Source: Choanephora cucurbitarum (lineage: Eukaryota; Mucoromycota; Mucoromycetes; Mucorales; Choanephoraceae). From it: 64,000 bases of DNA. Positions 11,882 to 23,853 of the stretch are shown piece after piece. The translations under genes were made by a program, and so were the position numbers. The stretch spans positions 45,587 to 109,586 of the forward strand of contig JAIWNI010000094.1 of NCBI GenBank assembly GCA_025331435.1. Direction: 5' to 3'. The first letter of the stretch is position 1. Each line of letters begins with the position of its first letter. The notes beneath the pieces were generated by a model, which ran no database searches, was not told where the DNA came from, and saw nothing but the letters and a program-made list of their open reading frames with translations.

Positions 11882-12474
11882 TGTGTATAAACAAGAAAAT
11901 GAAAAAAAAAGGTATAAAAGTTCAAGAAAATTTCGCGCGTACTTATGTATATATATTAATTCAGTGAGGTAACACAAACATGAAACTCTTCGATGACAAA
12001 TCCGAGCAATGATTGGATAAACACTTAAATAGGAAAGCCGCGTCTTGGTTTATGTAATGTTTTACACATTTTTACGGAAAATCTAATTTGTTTTTATAAA
12101 AGGTTATCATTTTATGACTAATTGAAATAGCCACACGTCAGTTGAATGATTATGCTAGAAGAAAAAAAGAGAGATAGAAGGAGTTGTGTAATTTGGTGCT
12201 TGCACAAAGTTGTTTAATTCCTTCTTTACTGCTATTTTTTCTTGAGAACAATCAGTCTCAACAATTGCGTGATTCTTGTAAACAAAACATTCTATTATTT
12301 TCTCTCATAACCAGAGATGAGCTAGTTTTAGCCCCCTTTGGCTTGCTTTCAACCTAGAATGCATATTAGCTTACAAAAATTACACTATCCAACATTTTGA
12401 CTAGATCTCCTTTTCAATTTTCTCGTACCTTTCCCCTTTTTTTTAATGCTGCTCTCCAATATTATTAATACTTG
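11882..12474. other. Intergenic; 5' region of the GST gene
   Basis: AT-rich sequence without a supported coding frame. It should hold the minus-strand GST promoter next to 11882. No distinct motif stood out. Confidence 0.5.
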
Positions 12475-12814
12475 CTATTCAATAAAAATGTCCTCTGTCG
12501 TAAGAGGTGGCTGATAATTCAATTGTCTAATGGAAGGGTATTTGTCAGTCAATTCTTTATGTGCCTCGTCTGACAGAACTTCATTGTTGAACAAGTCTCT
12601 GTCAACTGCAAATGGATCCTAGACCAAAAGATTCCAGAGTCCAATCGAAGCGAGGACGCATACCAAAAGGATGAAAATGGCTTTGAAGTTCGTCCACAGG
12701 ATTCGATGTGGCTGCTGCTTGTGCCTGATATTACTGCTGCTGCTATTCAATCAATTGCCTGAGCATGTTTTGAGTTTCGGCTAATTGCTAACGTATTTCG
12801 TCGTCTGGAGTCAT
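12475..12814 (-). pseudogene. Decayed gene remnant with in-frame stops at glutamine positions
   Basis: From an ATG at 12814 the minus strand reads MTPDDEIR, stop, QLAETQNMLRQLIE, stop, QQQ, stop, YQAQAAATSNPVDELQ and so on to RPRFDWTLESFG. A frame change near 12620 then leads into DPFAVDRDLFNNEVLSDEAH and a tail ending QPPLTTEDIFIE before a TAG at 12477-12475. The heptad-like Gln/Leu-rich N-terminus followed by an acidic tail resembles a retroelement Gag-like or structural protein, but I do not recognise the family. All three in-frame stops (TAG, TAG, TAA) sit next to Gln codons, so each is one C-to-T change from CAG or CAA. Confidence 0.6.
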
Positions 12815-14736
12815 TTTGAAACTTTTTGAAATTCTAAAATCAAAGTGGTAATGACCAGGCAAGCGAAAAAGAAGATTGAAATTACAATGATAGAATTTTA
12901 TTATTTTTTGCTGACATTAAAATAAGCACATATTACACAGTATGCGTGGTCTCTACAAATTCTGAGAGAACTTGTTTCGACACTCAGAATTTATTTGTTA
13001 TAAGCAAGTCTTTTTCAGGGTCTTTTATGTTGTTTAGTAAAATACGAAGACTGATTTAAATAAGCAACACTCATATCAAATATGAATTCACCTAAATTTA
13101 GGTATTTATCGATATAGCTTCTGATTGTACTGCTTTCGATTTTCGAAGTAGCCAGTCTACAGAATAAGAAGAGCTTAGTAACACCCTAATAAGGAAATGC
13201 TTGAGTTCAGTTTACTGTAGTCCTGTTGAACGCTTGATGCCAGCAAGTAAAGTGGTGATCAAGATGGCATCAAAAGTATAGTGAATTAGTTTGGTCATCT
13301 TGGAAAAAAAAAGTGTAGTAAAATAGAAAAATAAGATGGAAAACAACGGAATCTCAAAAATGCATCAAAATAAAAGTGTGAATCTTCAAATTATCTATAT
13401 GTTTGAGTAAGATTATACGCGTTTAGAAAAAAACTATATGATTAATGATAAGGTCAAAATAGTCTCAAGTAGAGTTCCTTTCTGTGAAGAGTGCTTGTGG
13501 CGCAAGTTCCTCCCTTTCTTTTCATTGTTGAGTAACTTTGCCCCAGTAAGTTAAAAGGGGGGGATTAGAAGCACTCTGAATCTATCGGAGCATGGTAAGG
13601 ATATTATGTCTGCCTTGAAGTATAAGAATAAAGAGGGGTAAAAATATTCTTGTTGTTTCATACAAGAAAAAAGTGCATGCCCATGGTTGAGAACGACAGA
13701 AAAACACTGTATTTTAACCCTGAAAGTATCCGACTGATCTTGTGTAGCACCATCATACATTTGTTTGTTGTTAAATTTCCCCTATTTTTTTCTAGACAAA
13801 GCCTCTTCTTTGGTCTACATATCATTTATGCACTTGTAAGCATCAACCTGTCTTGCCTTTCTTTTTCTCTAAATAGGCCCGACTTGTCTTGAAAGGAGAT
13901 GGGAGAGAAAAGTATCGCTCAAAGGCAGACACAAAGAAAGAAAGGAAAGTGGTCTTGCCTTGATAATCTATTGATTGTTTAATGGACGCATATTTACCTT
14001 ATTGTCTGCAAGAGTGTATATCAGACAAATCATCAAATTTTGCATAAAAAAGAAGAATGAATACTCTTTTGGGTTGCACAAAACCAATAGCCTATTTTCT
14101 TTTTCTTGCAGATCTCTGACCATGAAAGCAATAGTTATATTAGGATACTTTTTTGTTTTCAATGACGATCACTTGTTTACAAGCGCTATTATTTGCTGCT
14201 TTATTTCACCATGTTTAACCCAATAAATTTGTGATACATTCTTCATCAGTTACAGTCTAGATTAAGAAAGATGTTTAAAAAGCATTTAATGAATTGAATT
14301 TTATCAAAACAGAGAGACACTTTCTATCCCCTCTTTTATGTATTAAAATATAAGACGCATTTCTGTTCTCTCCCTAAAAAAAATAAGTTACAACCAGTTA
14401 AAGAGAAAAGAGAGGTTCTTTCTCTGTCTAAATAAAGAAAACTTAAAGGAGTTGGAAGTTAAAGATGTGTAAAAATAGCCAAATAGATCCCCCCTCTTCA
14501 CTATAGATTTGATGGTATATTTCAAAAAAAAAAGGGGGAGCAAAAGAAGCATGAAAGAGCATATCGCCCTTTTATAATCGTTCTGTCTTTCTTTTTTCTT
14601 CCTTTCTTTTCATTATTATTATTATAGCTTAACAAAAAAAAAGAGAGAGAGCGAAAAGAAAAAGCAGCAACTTCTTTTCCTTTTATTATATATAGATATA
14701 CCAACACCTAATTAGACTTAACATAAAGAAGCGAAA
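12815..14736. other. Long AT-rich intergenic region, upstream of the chitin synthase
   Basis: No gene found. A perfect 9-bp inverted pair, TTGATGCCA at 13234-13242 and TGGCATCAA at 13265-13273, could form a hairpin. A TATA-like run (TATTATATATAGATATA) at about 14685-14701 lies 36-50 bp before the chitin synthase ATG and is a possible promoter element. ORFs of 60-83 codons in this region have no recognisable features. Confidence 0.5.
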
Positions 14737-17700
14737 ATGCAGGACGATTCGCGTATCGATTTGACCTGTCTGTTGAATCCTTCTTCTCTTCAACCTCCCT
14801 CTGAAGACAGTATCGTCAATCTATTGGCCGCAAGATATAAACGAAATCAACCTTACACTCGCTTAGGCCATTCAACTCTGATTGTATTAAATCCTTATCA
14901 ACCATTAGACATACTGAATGATGCAACACTTCAATCTTATGCTGATAATGGCTATAGAAGTCTAGCAGAGAATAAGCCTTTTATGCAACCTCATATCTAT
15001 GATTTAGCGGCCAGAGTTTATTTTCATATGCGTAGAACGGGTGAAGATCAAAGTGTTATTTTAAGGTAAATCAGAAGACGGAGAAAAAAAAAAGAGGAGT
15101 AGAGCGAGAGAGCGAGAGAGAGTGTGTATATATATGTGTGGTAGAAGGAGTTGAATAAAGGGGGGCATAAGAAAAAAAGAGACGAGAGGAGAGAGAAGAA
15201 AATAGAGTATTAGGAGTCGCAATCATATAGAAGAGGGCATTCGGTTGATTGGATACTAGAGATGAATGGATTTCACTCATTTTTCTGTAATAGTGGTATT
15301 ACTGGCTCAGGAAAATCAACTACTCGATCTCACCTACTGAATCAGATTTTATTGCTCTCGACGCATTCTAAAAAAGAAAGCAAACTTCAACAACAGATCA
15401 AAAGCTCACTTGTCATTCTAGAGGCATTCGGTAACGCAAAGACAGTCCAGAACCTTTCTGCATCCAAATACGGCATTTTCCAAGAACTCCAGTTTTCCGA
15501 ACGAGGCCGTATCCTCGGTGCAAAAACACTCACTTATGCATTCGATAAATCCAGAGTCACTTCAGCCCCTAAAGAAGAACGCTCCCTCAACGTTTTCTAT
15601 TCATTATTGGCAGGCACCAGTGCAGAAGAACAGACGGCCCTGCATATCAATTTCCCTCCAGAGTCATTTCATTATCTCGCTCAGTCCAAGACAATCAAGA
15701 CAGCCGAAGTCAATGATGCTATTGCCTTTGCCGATCTCAAGAGTTCCCTTAAGACCTGTGGCTTCAAGGCCAAGACAGTCACTCAAATCTTTCAGTTGTT
15801 GGCAACCATCTTACATATCGGTAACCTTCAGTTTCAAGATGATTATGATGGCGCCAATAACATAGGTGGAGGTAATCAGGCACAAGAGGCGTGTTCGGTG
15901 CGGAATCGAGATGTGCTGGATTCAGTCGCCATCATGCTGGGTGTCTCGCCCACAAAGCTGGAACAGTCCTTGACCTACAAGTTACGGCTGATTCGAAAGG
16001 AACTCTGTACCATGTTTCTCAATACACAGGGCGCACTTGAACAGCGAGATGCACTCGCCAGAGCCCTCTATCACGTACTCTTTCTCTGGATTGTGGAGTC
16101 GATTAATACCAAGATCTGTTACAACGATAGTGAGCCTGCTAACTTCATTGGTGTGCTTGATCAATTTGGATTTCAGAACTTCAAGACAAACGGCTTTGAG
16201 GAATTCTGTGTCAATTTTGCCAATGAACGTGTGCAACAGTTTCTGATGGAGCATCAGCTGGATCCCTCCACAGGCTTAAATGCCATCATGGTATCAGACG
16301 GCCTTCCTTTTCCTCAACTGAGCTGGACAGACCATTTCGCCTGCCTCGATCTCTTGATCGGTAAAGAAGAAAACCAACCCCTCGGCGGTCTCGTCGGTCT
16401 CTTGGATCGTGATTGTGTCAAGTATCAATCAGGCGCCACCGATGCCACCAACGCCAACTTCTTAGCCAACGTTCAACGGGCTTATGGTACACACACTTCA
16501 TTTGCCAAATCGGGCCACGCCTATGCGTTCGGCATCAACCATTTCTCAGGCGTCGTTCATTATACAGTCGAATCGTTTCTCGAAAAGAACCTGGATGATC
16601 TCTCGCCTGATTTCGTCAGTCTCTTAAGAGACAACAGCACCAACGCCTTCGTCTCGGGCCTGTTTGAAGGTACAGCCATGGCCACCGAATCGCATCCCAA
16701 AGACGATCGTACGATTGTCAAGGCTCAGTTAACCAGCAAACCCACACGCGCTCCCTCTATGAAACGTACCCATAAGCGACGCAATCAGCCTCAGGAACAA
16801 GAAGAGCCTAAGCGACCCAAGGAAGAAGACATGCAGGTGACGACCGTGGTCGATCAGCTCTATATGACCTTGCGTGATCTCTTCAGTACCATTGCCGAGA
16901 CACGCATCTACAACGTAATCCATATCCGACCGAACGATTCACAATCCCCCGATGCTCTGGATATCAAGAAAGTCAAGGGACAGTTGCGCGCCTTTCTGGT
17001 GCCCGAGTTGGTCGTGAGAGCCTCTGTTGGTTATGCAAATTACTATACGTTGGAAGAATTTGTGCTCCAGTACGAACATCTCGTCCGGTCCCTCAATGTG
17101 GATACATCTCGGCCTGTGTACGAACAAGTCCATCAAATAAGAACCATGATGCATTGGTCTAACGATCAAGCGTTTATTGGCAAAGAAATGATCTGGATGG
17201 CCTATGATACCTGGAAGGAACTGGAAGATGGGCTCCGTCTCTCGGAAAAGGCAGAACGTGAACGTCTCAAGAATGCCGATCCCAAACAAGCCCCCATGGA
17301 AAGTCAAGCTCAAATGACAGCCAATGCCATGGGCTATCCTGAATACTATACAGATGCACATCTGATGCATGGTGCACAAGAAGACTATCCACATCATTTG
17401 AACCCTATGCATGTCTTTGAAGATACAGCTAGTTATTTAGAAAGTGAAGATGGTATCAAACGAGATATGGATGGAAGTCAATGGGGAGAAGAATCTGAAT
17501 GGGGCATGAAAGGATTATCTGAAGGGTAAGCTATTATAAAAAGACACCCTTTCTTTTTTTTTAAATATACATACTCATCTCTTCAATAGATTTGGTCCTA
17601 ATATGGATATGAGCAAGATGGTAGAAGATTATCATACACCTCAACATGAATCGGTGGAAGAAGTACCCATTACTGCCGTACGTATCTGGTGGGTTCGATT

Positions 17701-20467
17701 TGTATGGCTGATGACCTGGTGGATCCCCTCTCCCTTCTTGCGTTGGTTCGGTAAGATGAAGCGTGAAGATATCCAAATGGCATGGCGTGAAAAGGTCACT
17801 CTCTGTATTATAATTTTCTTCTTTTCGGCCATCACGATCTTTGTCATTGTCGGTCTGGGCGAAGCCATCTGTCCAGGCACACGCGAGATGTATTCACCTG
17901 CCAACGTAGGTGCTCACAGTACACCCAGCGATATGTTTGTCAGTGTGCGTGGGTTAGTGTACGATATCACGAATTTTGCTAGAAATGCCCATGGGACCAC
18001 GGCCGTGAGCGCTACCAAGGATTCACTGGAACAGTTGGCTGGTCAAGATGTGTCTTATCTGGTCCCTCCTCCCTTGACCGTCGCCTGTCCACAGCTGGTC
18101 TCAACACCCACCGTCAGGATCATACCGAATGTCACTACTGCCATGGCTGGCTTTGTGCATTACTCAGGGGATCAGGTTGCAATCGTTGGTTCCAATAAAC
18201 TTCAGTCGCCCGAATGGTACTGGAACTATTTCTTACCGACCCTGAGTATCTACAAAAAGGGCAAGCTGGTAATCACCACCAAGCAACTGGCAGATGACTA
18301 TAAAGGCTGGACCCGTCGTGCTCTGGCAATCCATGGTAAAGTGTACGACATTCATGATTATTTCTCCACGGCCGCCCTGTACGATGCAGGCATCCCTCCC
18401 AATCAACGAAGCTCCTTTCGTTTCTTGAGCAAGCAAGTGGAAGAGTTCTTTATGACTTTCAGTGGATCAGACGCTTCTGATAAATGGGACCAGTACAAGA
18501 ACTCCATGTCGGCTGAAGAACAGGCGGCCAACCTCAATTGTCTCAACAATTACTTCTACATTGGTGATGTGGATGAACGTGAATCAATCCGATGTATGTT
18601 CACCAACTACATGCTCTTGGCAGCTGCCATCCTGATGTGTTCGGTTATTGCTATCAAGTTCTTGGCGGCCCTTCAGTTCGGTGGTGCTCCTTTACCTGAA
18701 GACCATGACAAGTTTGTCATCTGTCAGGTACCTTGTTACACAGAAGACGAAGAATCCCTCAAGAAGACCATTGATTCACTGACGGTCATGAACTATGATG
18801 ATAAGCGCAAACTGCTCTATATCATTGCTGATGGTATGATCATGGGCAGTGGTAACGATCGACCAACCCCACGTATTGTCCTGGACGTCCTGGGTTATGA
18901 TACCAAAAATGATCCCGAGCCTTTGATGTTCAAGTCGATCGGTGAAGGTTCCAAGCAGCTGAATTACGGTAAAGTCTATTCGGGACTGTACGAATGCGAA
19001 GGCCATGTCGTGCCCTACATCGTGGTCGTCAAGGTCGGCAAGGCTTCCGAACGAGCCAAGCCAGGCAATCGAGGCAAACGAGACTCTCAGATGATCTGTA
19101 TGAATTTCTTGAACAAGGTCCATTTTGACAGTGAAATGACCCCATTGGAACTAGAGATGTATCATCAAATCAAGAATGTGATTGGTGTGGATCCTTCCCT
19201 GTACGAATATATCCTGATGGTGGATTCCGATACTGAAGTCTTGCCAGATGCACTCAACCATATGATTTCCCGTATGTTGCATGATGGTCGTATCATCGGT
19301 ATCTGTGGCGAAACTAAACTGGTGAATGAAGATCGCTCTTGGACCACCATGATTCAGGTCTATGAATACTACATCTCACATCATTTGGCCAAGGCCTTTG
19401 AATCGCTGTTTGGCTCTGTGACCTGTCTTCCAGGCTGTTTCTGTATGTATCGTATCCGTACACCCGTCAAGAACGAACCCTTGATCATCTCTCCTAAAGT
19501 AATTCATGATTATTCTGATAACCATGTCGATACGTTGCACAAGAAGAATTTGCTTCATTTAGGTGAAGATCGTTATTTGACTACCTTGATGATGAAGCAT
19601 TTCCCTCAATACAAGATGAAATTCACGCCTCATGCTCAATGTAAGACAGTGGCTCCTGATCGATGGCAGATTCTGTTATCTCAACGTCGTCGATGGATCA
19701 ATTCGACCATCCATAACCTGTTTGAAGTCGTCTTGTTGCCTGATCTCTGTGGCTTTTGTTGTTTCTCTATGCGATTTGTGGTCTTGATTGATCTGATCGG
19801 TACCTTGACTTTGCCTGTCTCGGTTGTCTATATGGTCTATCTGATCTATGTGATTGCGTCTCATACAGGACCCATTCCAGTGCTGGCCTTGGCTATGTTG
19901 GCTGGTATCTATGGTCTTCAGGCAATTCTGTTTATCCTCAAGCGTCAATGGCAGCAGATTGGTTGGATGATCTTTTATATTCTGGCCATCCCAGTCTTCT
20001 CCTTCTTCTTGCCCATCTACTCATTCTGGCACTTTGATGATTTCTCATGGGGTAATACGCGTGTGGTCGTGGGTGACAAAAAGCAAAAGAAGATTATTGT
20101 GGCGGACGATGAGAAGTTTGATGAAAAGATGATACCGTTGAAGAAGTGGAGTGCGTATGAACAAGAACTCTGGGAGATGGGATCGACGGGAAGTAAAGAG
20201 ACTGGCTTGACAGGCCATAGTTATCGAAGTCATCATTCGCGTGGCTCTCGAGGTAATCAATCGGGTGTGTTTGATAATCGCTCTCATTATGGTGCTAGTC
20301 AAATAGGTGAATTCGATTATTATCGAAATGCTCAATCTGCTGTATTTGATAATCGATCCCATTATGCTGGTAGTCAATTGGGTGAATATGATTATTATCG
20401 TGATAGCAGTTTCTCACCACAGCCAGCACCTGGTTGGAATCATCAGCGTAATTTTTCACCGTATTAG
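14737..20467 (+). CDS. Chitin synthase with N-terminal myosin-motor-like domain (class V/VII type)
   Basis: Integral membrane enzyme of 1812 residues that polymerises UDP-GlcNAc into cell wall chitin; the motor-like part helps its delivery or tethering at growth sites. Exons are 14737-15065, 15294-17525 and 17590-20467; the introns (228 and 64 bp) close in frame. Residues 1 to about 700 are myosin-head-like, with P-loop GITGSGKST (111-119), AKTLTYAFDKSRV and DQFGFQNF. Switch I reads LSASKYG and lacks the NxxSSR residues of true myosins. A membrane segment lies at about 923-942, followed by a cytochrome-b5-like region (GLVYDITNFARNAHG, GKVYDIHDYFS) and another membrane segment at 1192-1210. 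The catalytic domain has DSDTEV (1399), LPGCFCMYR, EDRYLTT (1513) and QRRRW (1552-1556), then four membrane helices. The tail carries two copies of a VFDNRSHY...GE-DYYR unit; I see no DEK_C domain. Confidence 0.95.
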
Positions 20468-21140
20468 ATTTTTTTTATATATTTTTATGAATTTCCCCCC
20501 TTTTTCTTTCATTTTGTCCATTTTACCCTATATATAAAATTAAACATAATGTTATTTACAAAAAAAAATTCCCATTTGAGCAACATGATTGATTTAGACA
20601 GAATTAGCCAAGAAAGATCAAATATAATCGATTGGATGTGAAAAGAGGAACATATCTAAGAGTCGCTGCTCTAGGTATGCGAGTAGAGAAGGTAAGGATC
20701 CTTGGGGTGCTGAAGGTAATTCAATTTGAAAGGAATTGTACATAATAGGGCCAACGGATTAGTTCAGAGTATAACAGATTGATAAAATTCATGCAGAAAG
20801 ACAAATAGGCAAAAGTGCTCTGTCGGTTGGAATGAAATGCAAGTGTAATGCGCGTCATGTCATCAATAAAGCGTATCCATATCAATCGAATCGTCTATCT
20901 ATCTTCCATATTTCCTCTTGTAGTGAATAGTCTTTTTTTTTTTCTCTTGTTGCCTCATTGGCTAACCTAAATATACGTGAAATCTGATACGTATGACAAT
21001 GTATAAAATTGGGGGATTTATTTTTTTCTTTGAAAAAGATAGAAAAAAAAAGAGAGAGAGGAAAAAAGGGACCTGAATAGAAATGGCCTTTTGATTTCTT
21101 CTCTTTTTTCTCCCTTTCTCCAAAAACAACAAGATCGAAT
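20468..21140. other. Convergent 3' intergenic region
   Basis: It lies between the chitin synthase stop and the RPS5 stop. The sequence is AT-rich, with T runs directly after 20467 and homopurine sequence at 21030-21070. No gene is seen. Confidence 0.6.
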
Positions 21141-21839
21141 TTATCGGTTGGACTTGGCAACACGTTCAAGTTCATCCTTCTTCTTGATGGCGTAAGAGTT
21201 GGCAGAACCCTTGGCAGCGTTGATCAATTCATCAGCGAGACATTCAGCAACAGTCTTGACGTTACGGAAAGCGGATTCTCTGGTACCAACAGTCAACAAA
21301 GAGATAGCTTGGTTGACACGACGGAGAGGAGAGACATCAACAGCTTGACGACGGACAGTACCTTGAGAACCGATACGGGTAGAGTCTTCACGGGGACCAC
21401 AGTTGATGATGGCATCAACCAAGATTTGAAGAGGGTTGGCATCAGTCAACAAGTTGATGATCTCAAAGGCGTGTTGAACAATACGGGCAGCCATGAGCTT
21501 CTTACCGTTGTTACGGCCAGTCATCATCAAGGCGTTGGTCAAACGTTCAACAATAGGACACTAATATAGAAAAAAAGGTGACATGGACAATGTCGACATA
21601 AGACGTAAACACACTTTTCGCGAAAAATAGAATGTATAGCTACTTACTTGAGCCTTACGGAAACGCTTGACAGCGAAACGACCGGCAGTGTGGGGCAAGT
21701 AGACTTGTTGACGGATTTGAATGTAGTCTTGGAGAGAGATGTCTTTGACTTCGACATCTTCGTAAGACCACTTGTTGAACAATCTACGGGTACCATCAGC
21801 AGTGGCACTGACATCAGCGGGCAAACCTAAGGCGGGCAT
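21141..21839 (-). CDS. RPS5: 40S ribosomal protein S5 (uS7)
   Basis: Cytoplasmic small-subunit ribosomal protein of 203 residues that sits in the 40S head near the mRNA exit and E site. Exon 1 is 21839-21648 and exon 2 is 21560-21141; the 87-bp intron has a GTAAGT donor and TTAG acceptor and is phase 0. Recognisable blocks are [20 protein letters not shown] and [12 protein letters not shown] in exon 1, then [57 protein letters not shown] and the C-terminal [14 protein letters not shown]. The length fits animal uS7, and the N-terminal extension seen in budding yeast is absent. An intron in a ribosomal protein gene is usual in fungi. Confidence 0.97.
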
Positions 21840-22304
21840 GATAGTCTAATCATTGTCAATTGAGATGGATGGATGGATTTAGATTGGATTGGATATTTGT
21901 AATTGAAAATCGTCATGTAGATCGTATGTATGGAATCGAAGCATCATGAAAAAAGTCAATTAAAAGAAAGCGAGAGAAAAGGAAAAGACAGTGTGTTGAA
22001 TAGGTGAGTGTATGAGTTTGTATAAGAAAGAGAAGAGCAACAGATCAGTACACTTGCATCGTTTGTTCATAATGACCTTATGGTGTAATTACCTTAGTTT
22101 ATGAAAAAGAGGAAGTTCTATCAACTGGCCATCAAGGGGAGACCTACATGGATCCGCACACTCAACTGAGATTGAATCTGAATGGTTTTAATTCCAGAAC
22201 AAGTTTAGAATTGAGACAAGATTGAATTGATTTTTTGGGAAAGGATAGCCAGTGATAGTTTCTTTAATTAGGAAAAATCGATCTTTTTTTATTATTATTT
22301 TTGT
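21840..22304. promoter_or_regulatory. Divergent intergenic region between RPS5 and the methyltransferase gene
   Basis: 465 bp separate the two start codons, so both promoters must lie here or in the untranslated leaders. The sequence is AT-rich; a T-rich run (TTTTTTTATTATTATTTTTG) sits directly before the methyltransferase ATG. I could not assign individual factor sites. Confidence 0.5.
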
Positions 22305-23529
22305 ATGACCATCCACTATATTCGATTTCTTAAGCCACCGCCTACTGAGTGTCTTATTGGCCAACATTTCACTATTGTATGGACTATTGAAAGTGATTTA
22401 GGCGATCAGACCTATTGGGAAACAGTTCCTGTCATCATCAGCCTTCAGGGCAGTCCTCAACTTGGATTACGTGAATTGACAGCCGATCCAAAGATCAAGT
22501 CTAAAAAGAAAGCTGTCTTCAAACCCTATGCTCAGACAAAGCCAGGTCTTTCAACAGACGTGTCTGTCGTGTTTGATCCTATGCGTGGAGGTGGTATAGT
22601 CACACAGTTGGTGATTGAACAGTTGCCAGGTAAACCCGTTGAGATCGGTCAACAGGTCTCTATTCAACTCTGTCTTTCATTGGCCCCTGTGGTCCGTTCA
22701 GAACCCACCAGTCATCCTGTTTGGCATGAGGCATATCAATTCCAGTCCTCACTCTGGATTGTGCCTGCCTGGTCATGTCCTATCTTGACCACAGCAGCCA
22801 AACAACGCCATAGGGAAGTGAGTGAGAGTAGTGATCAAGCTGAACGATGGATCAAATTGCCCAATCAGAGACACCTTCAGATCAAGGAAGATGCTGTTCA
22901 GAGTATAGCAAGACATGTTTGGTATTTGAGCTTATCTAAAGTAAAGAAGAGTGAATGGCTCTGATTGTTGTGATTAGGGATTGTGGATTAGGCATGTGTC
23001 AGTTCTTGTTTGAACAAGCGATAGATACTGTGTTTGATGAAGTAGTCGAACTTGGTAAGTGAACAGTACACTTTATAGCCAAGTATAATGACATTTTCTA
23101 TAAGGCAGTGGTACAGGTTTAGTGGGGATCTATGCAGCAGAGTTATTGAAGACACAGCGTGTCTATTTAACGGATCTGCCAGATGCACTAGAGATTATGC
23201 AGCAAAATAGTGTTTCTCAAGATAAGCTTAGTGTGCGAGAATTGGCTTGGGGAGGCAAGAGAGATGAAGACTATGGTCGAGTAAATCTTGTGTTGTTGAC
23301 AGATGTACTCTATAATCAATCATCACATGATGTCCTGCTAGAGACACTTGATTGGCTATTGGACAACAAGGACTGTAAAGCACTCTTGGCCTATAAAGAA
23401 CGTAATCCAGATGAAAGGGAATTCTTTGTAAAAGTAGAATCAAGAGGATGGCAGTGTGAACGCGTCTTGAATCAGGAACATTTAGTGTGTGAAATCTATT
23501 GGATCCAGAAAAATCCATCTTCTGCTTAA
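22305..23529 (+). CDS. Seven-beta-strand methyltransferase, METTL21/22-like, with unusual N-terminal domain
   Basis: Predicted S-adenosylmethionine-dependent methyltransferase of the family that mostly modifies lysines of non-histone proteins; 372 residues. Exons are 22305-22921, 22978-23054 and 23105-23529; introns of 56 and 50 bp close in frame and restore family motifs across both joins. The first join gives IARHVWDCGLGMCQFL, which matches the E-x-x-x-x-H-x-W-D-x-G segment before motif I. The second gives ELGSGTGLVGIYAA, the SAM-binding motif I at 230-240. Further blocks are VYLTDLPDALEIM (motif II) and VNLVLLTDVLYN (motif IV, in the place of the D-x-x-Y signature). Residues 1 to about 170 are rich in predicted beta strands (arrestin- or Ig-like in look) and not part of the methyltransferase fold. 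The substrate cannot be inferred. Confidence 0.87.
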
Positions 23530-23853
23530 AGATAGGCTTTACTTTCCTTTGTGTATATATATATATATGAAATTGATGCATGAAATAGAAAGGTCATTAT
23601 AGTTTAAGTGATAGCCAATCTATAGTCAACCACGACTGACAACTGATATATCCATCTCATTGGCTGCAATGGATCATTTTTTACCTTTATAAACTACTCT
23701 TTATACATTTTGACTATACTCTATACTCATCTTTGATCACCCTCCCTCTCACTTCTAATTCAACTAAACAGGCTTTATTTCTGATTCTATTCTTAATAAA
23801 ACAACATATGCTCTCAACAGATGCATAGGCCAATTTGACTTATGGTTCCATTA
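23530..23853. other. Convergent 3' intergenic region
   Basis: It lies between the methyltransferase and TDP1 stops. It contains a short TA run (about 23554-23567) and AATAAA at about 23796. No gene is seen. Confidence 0.6.
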
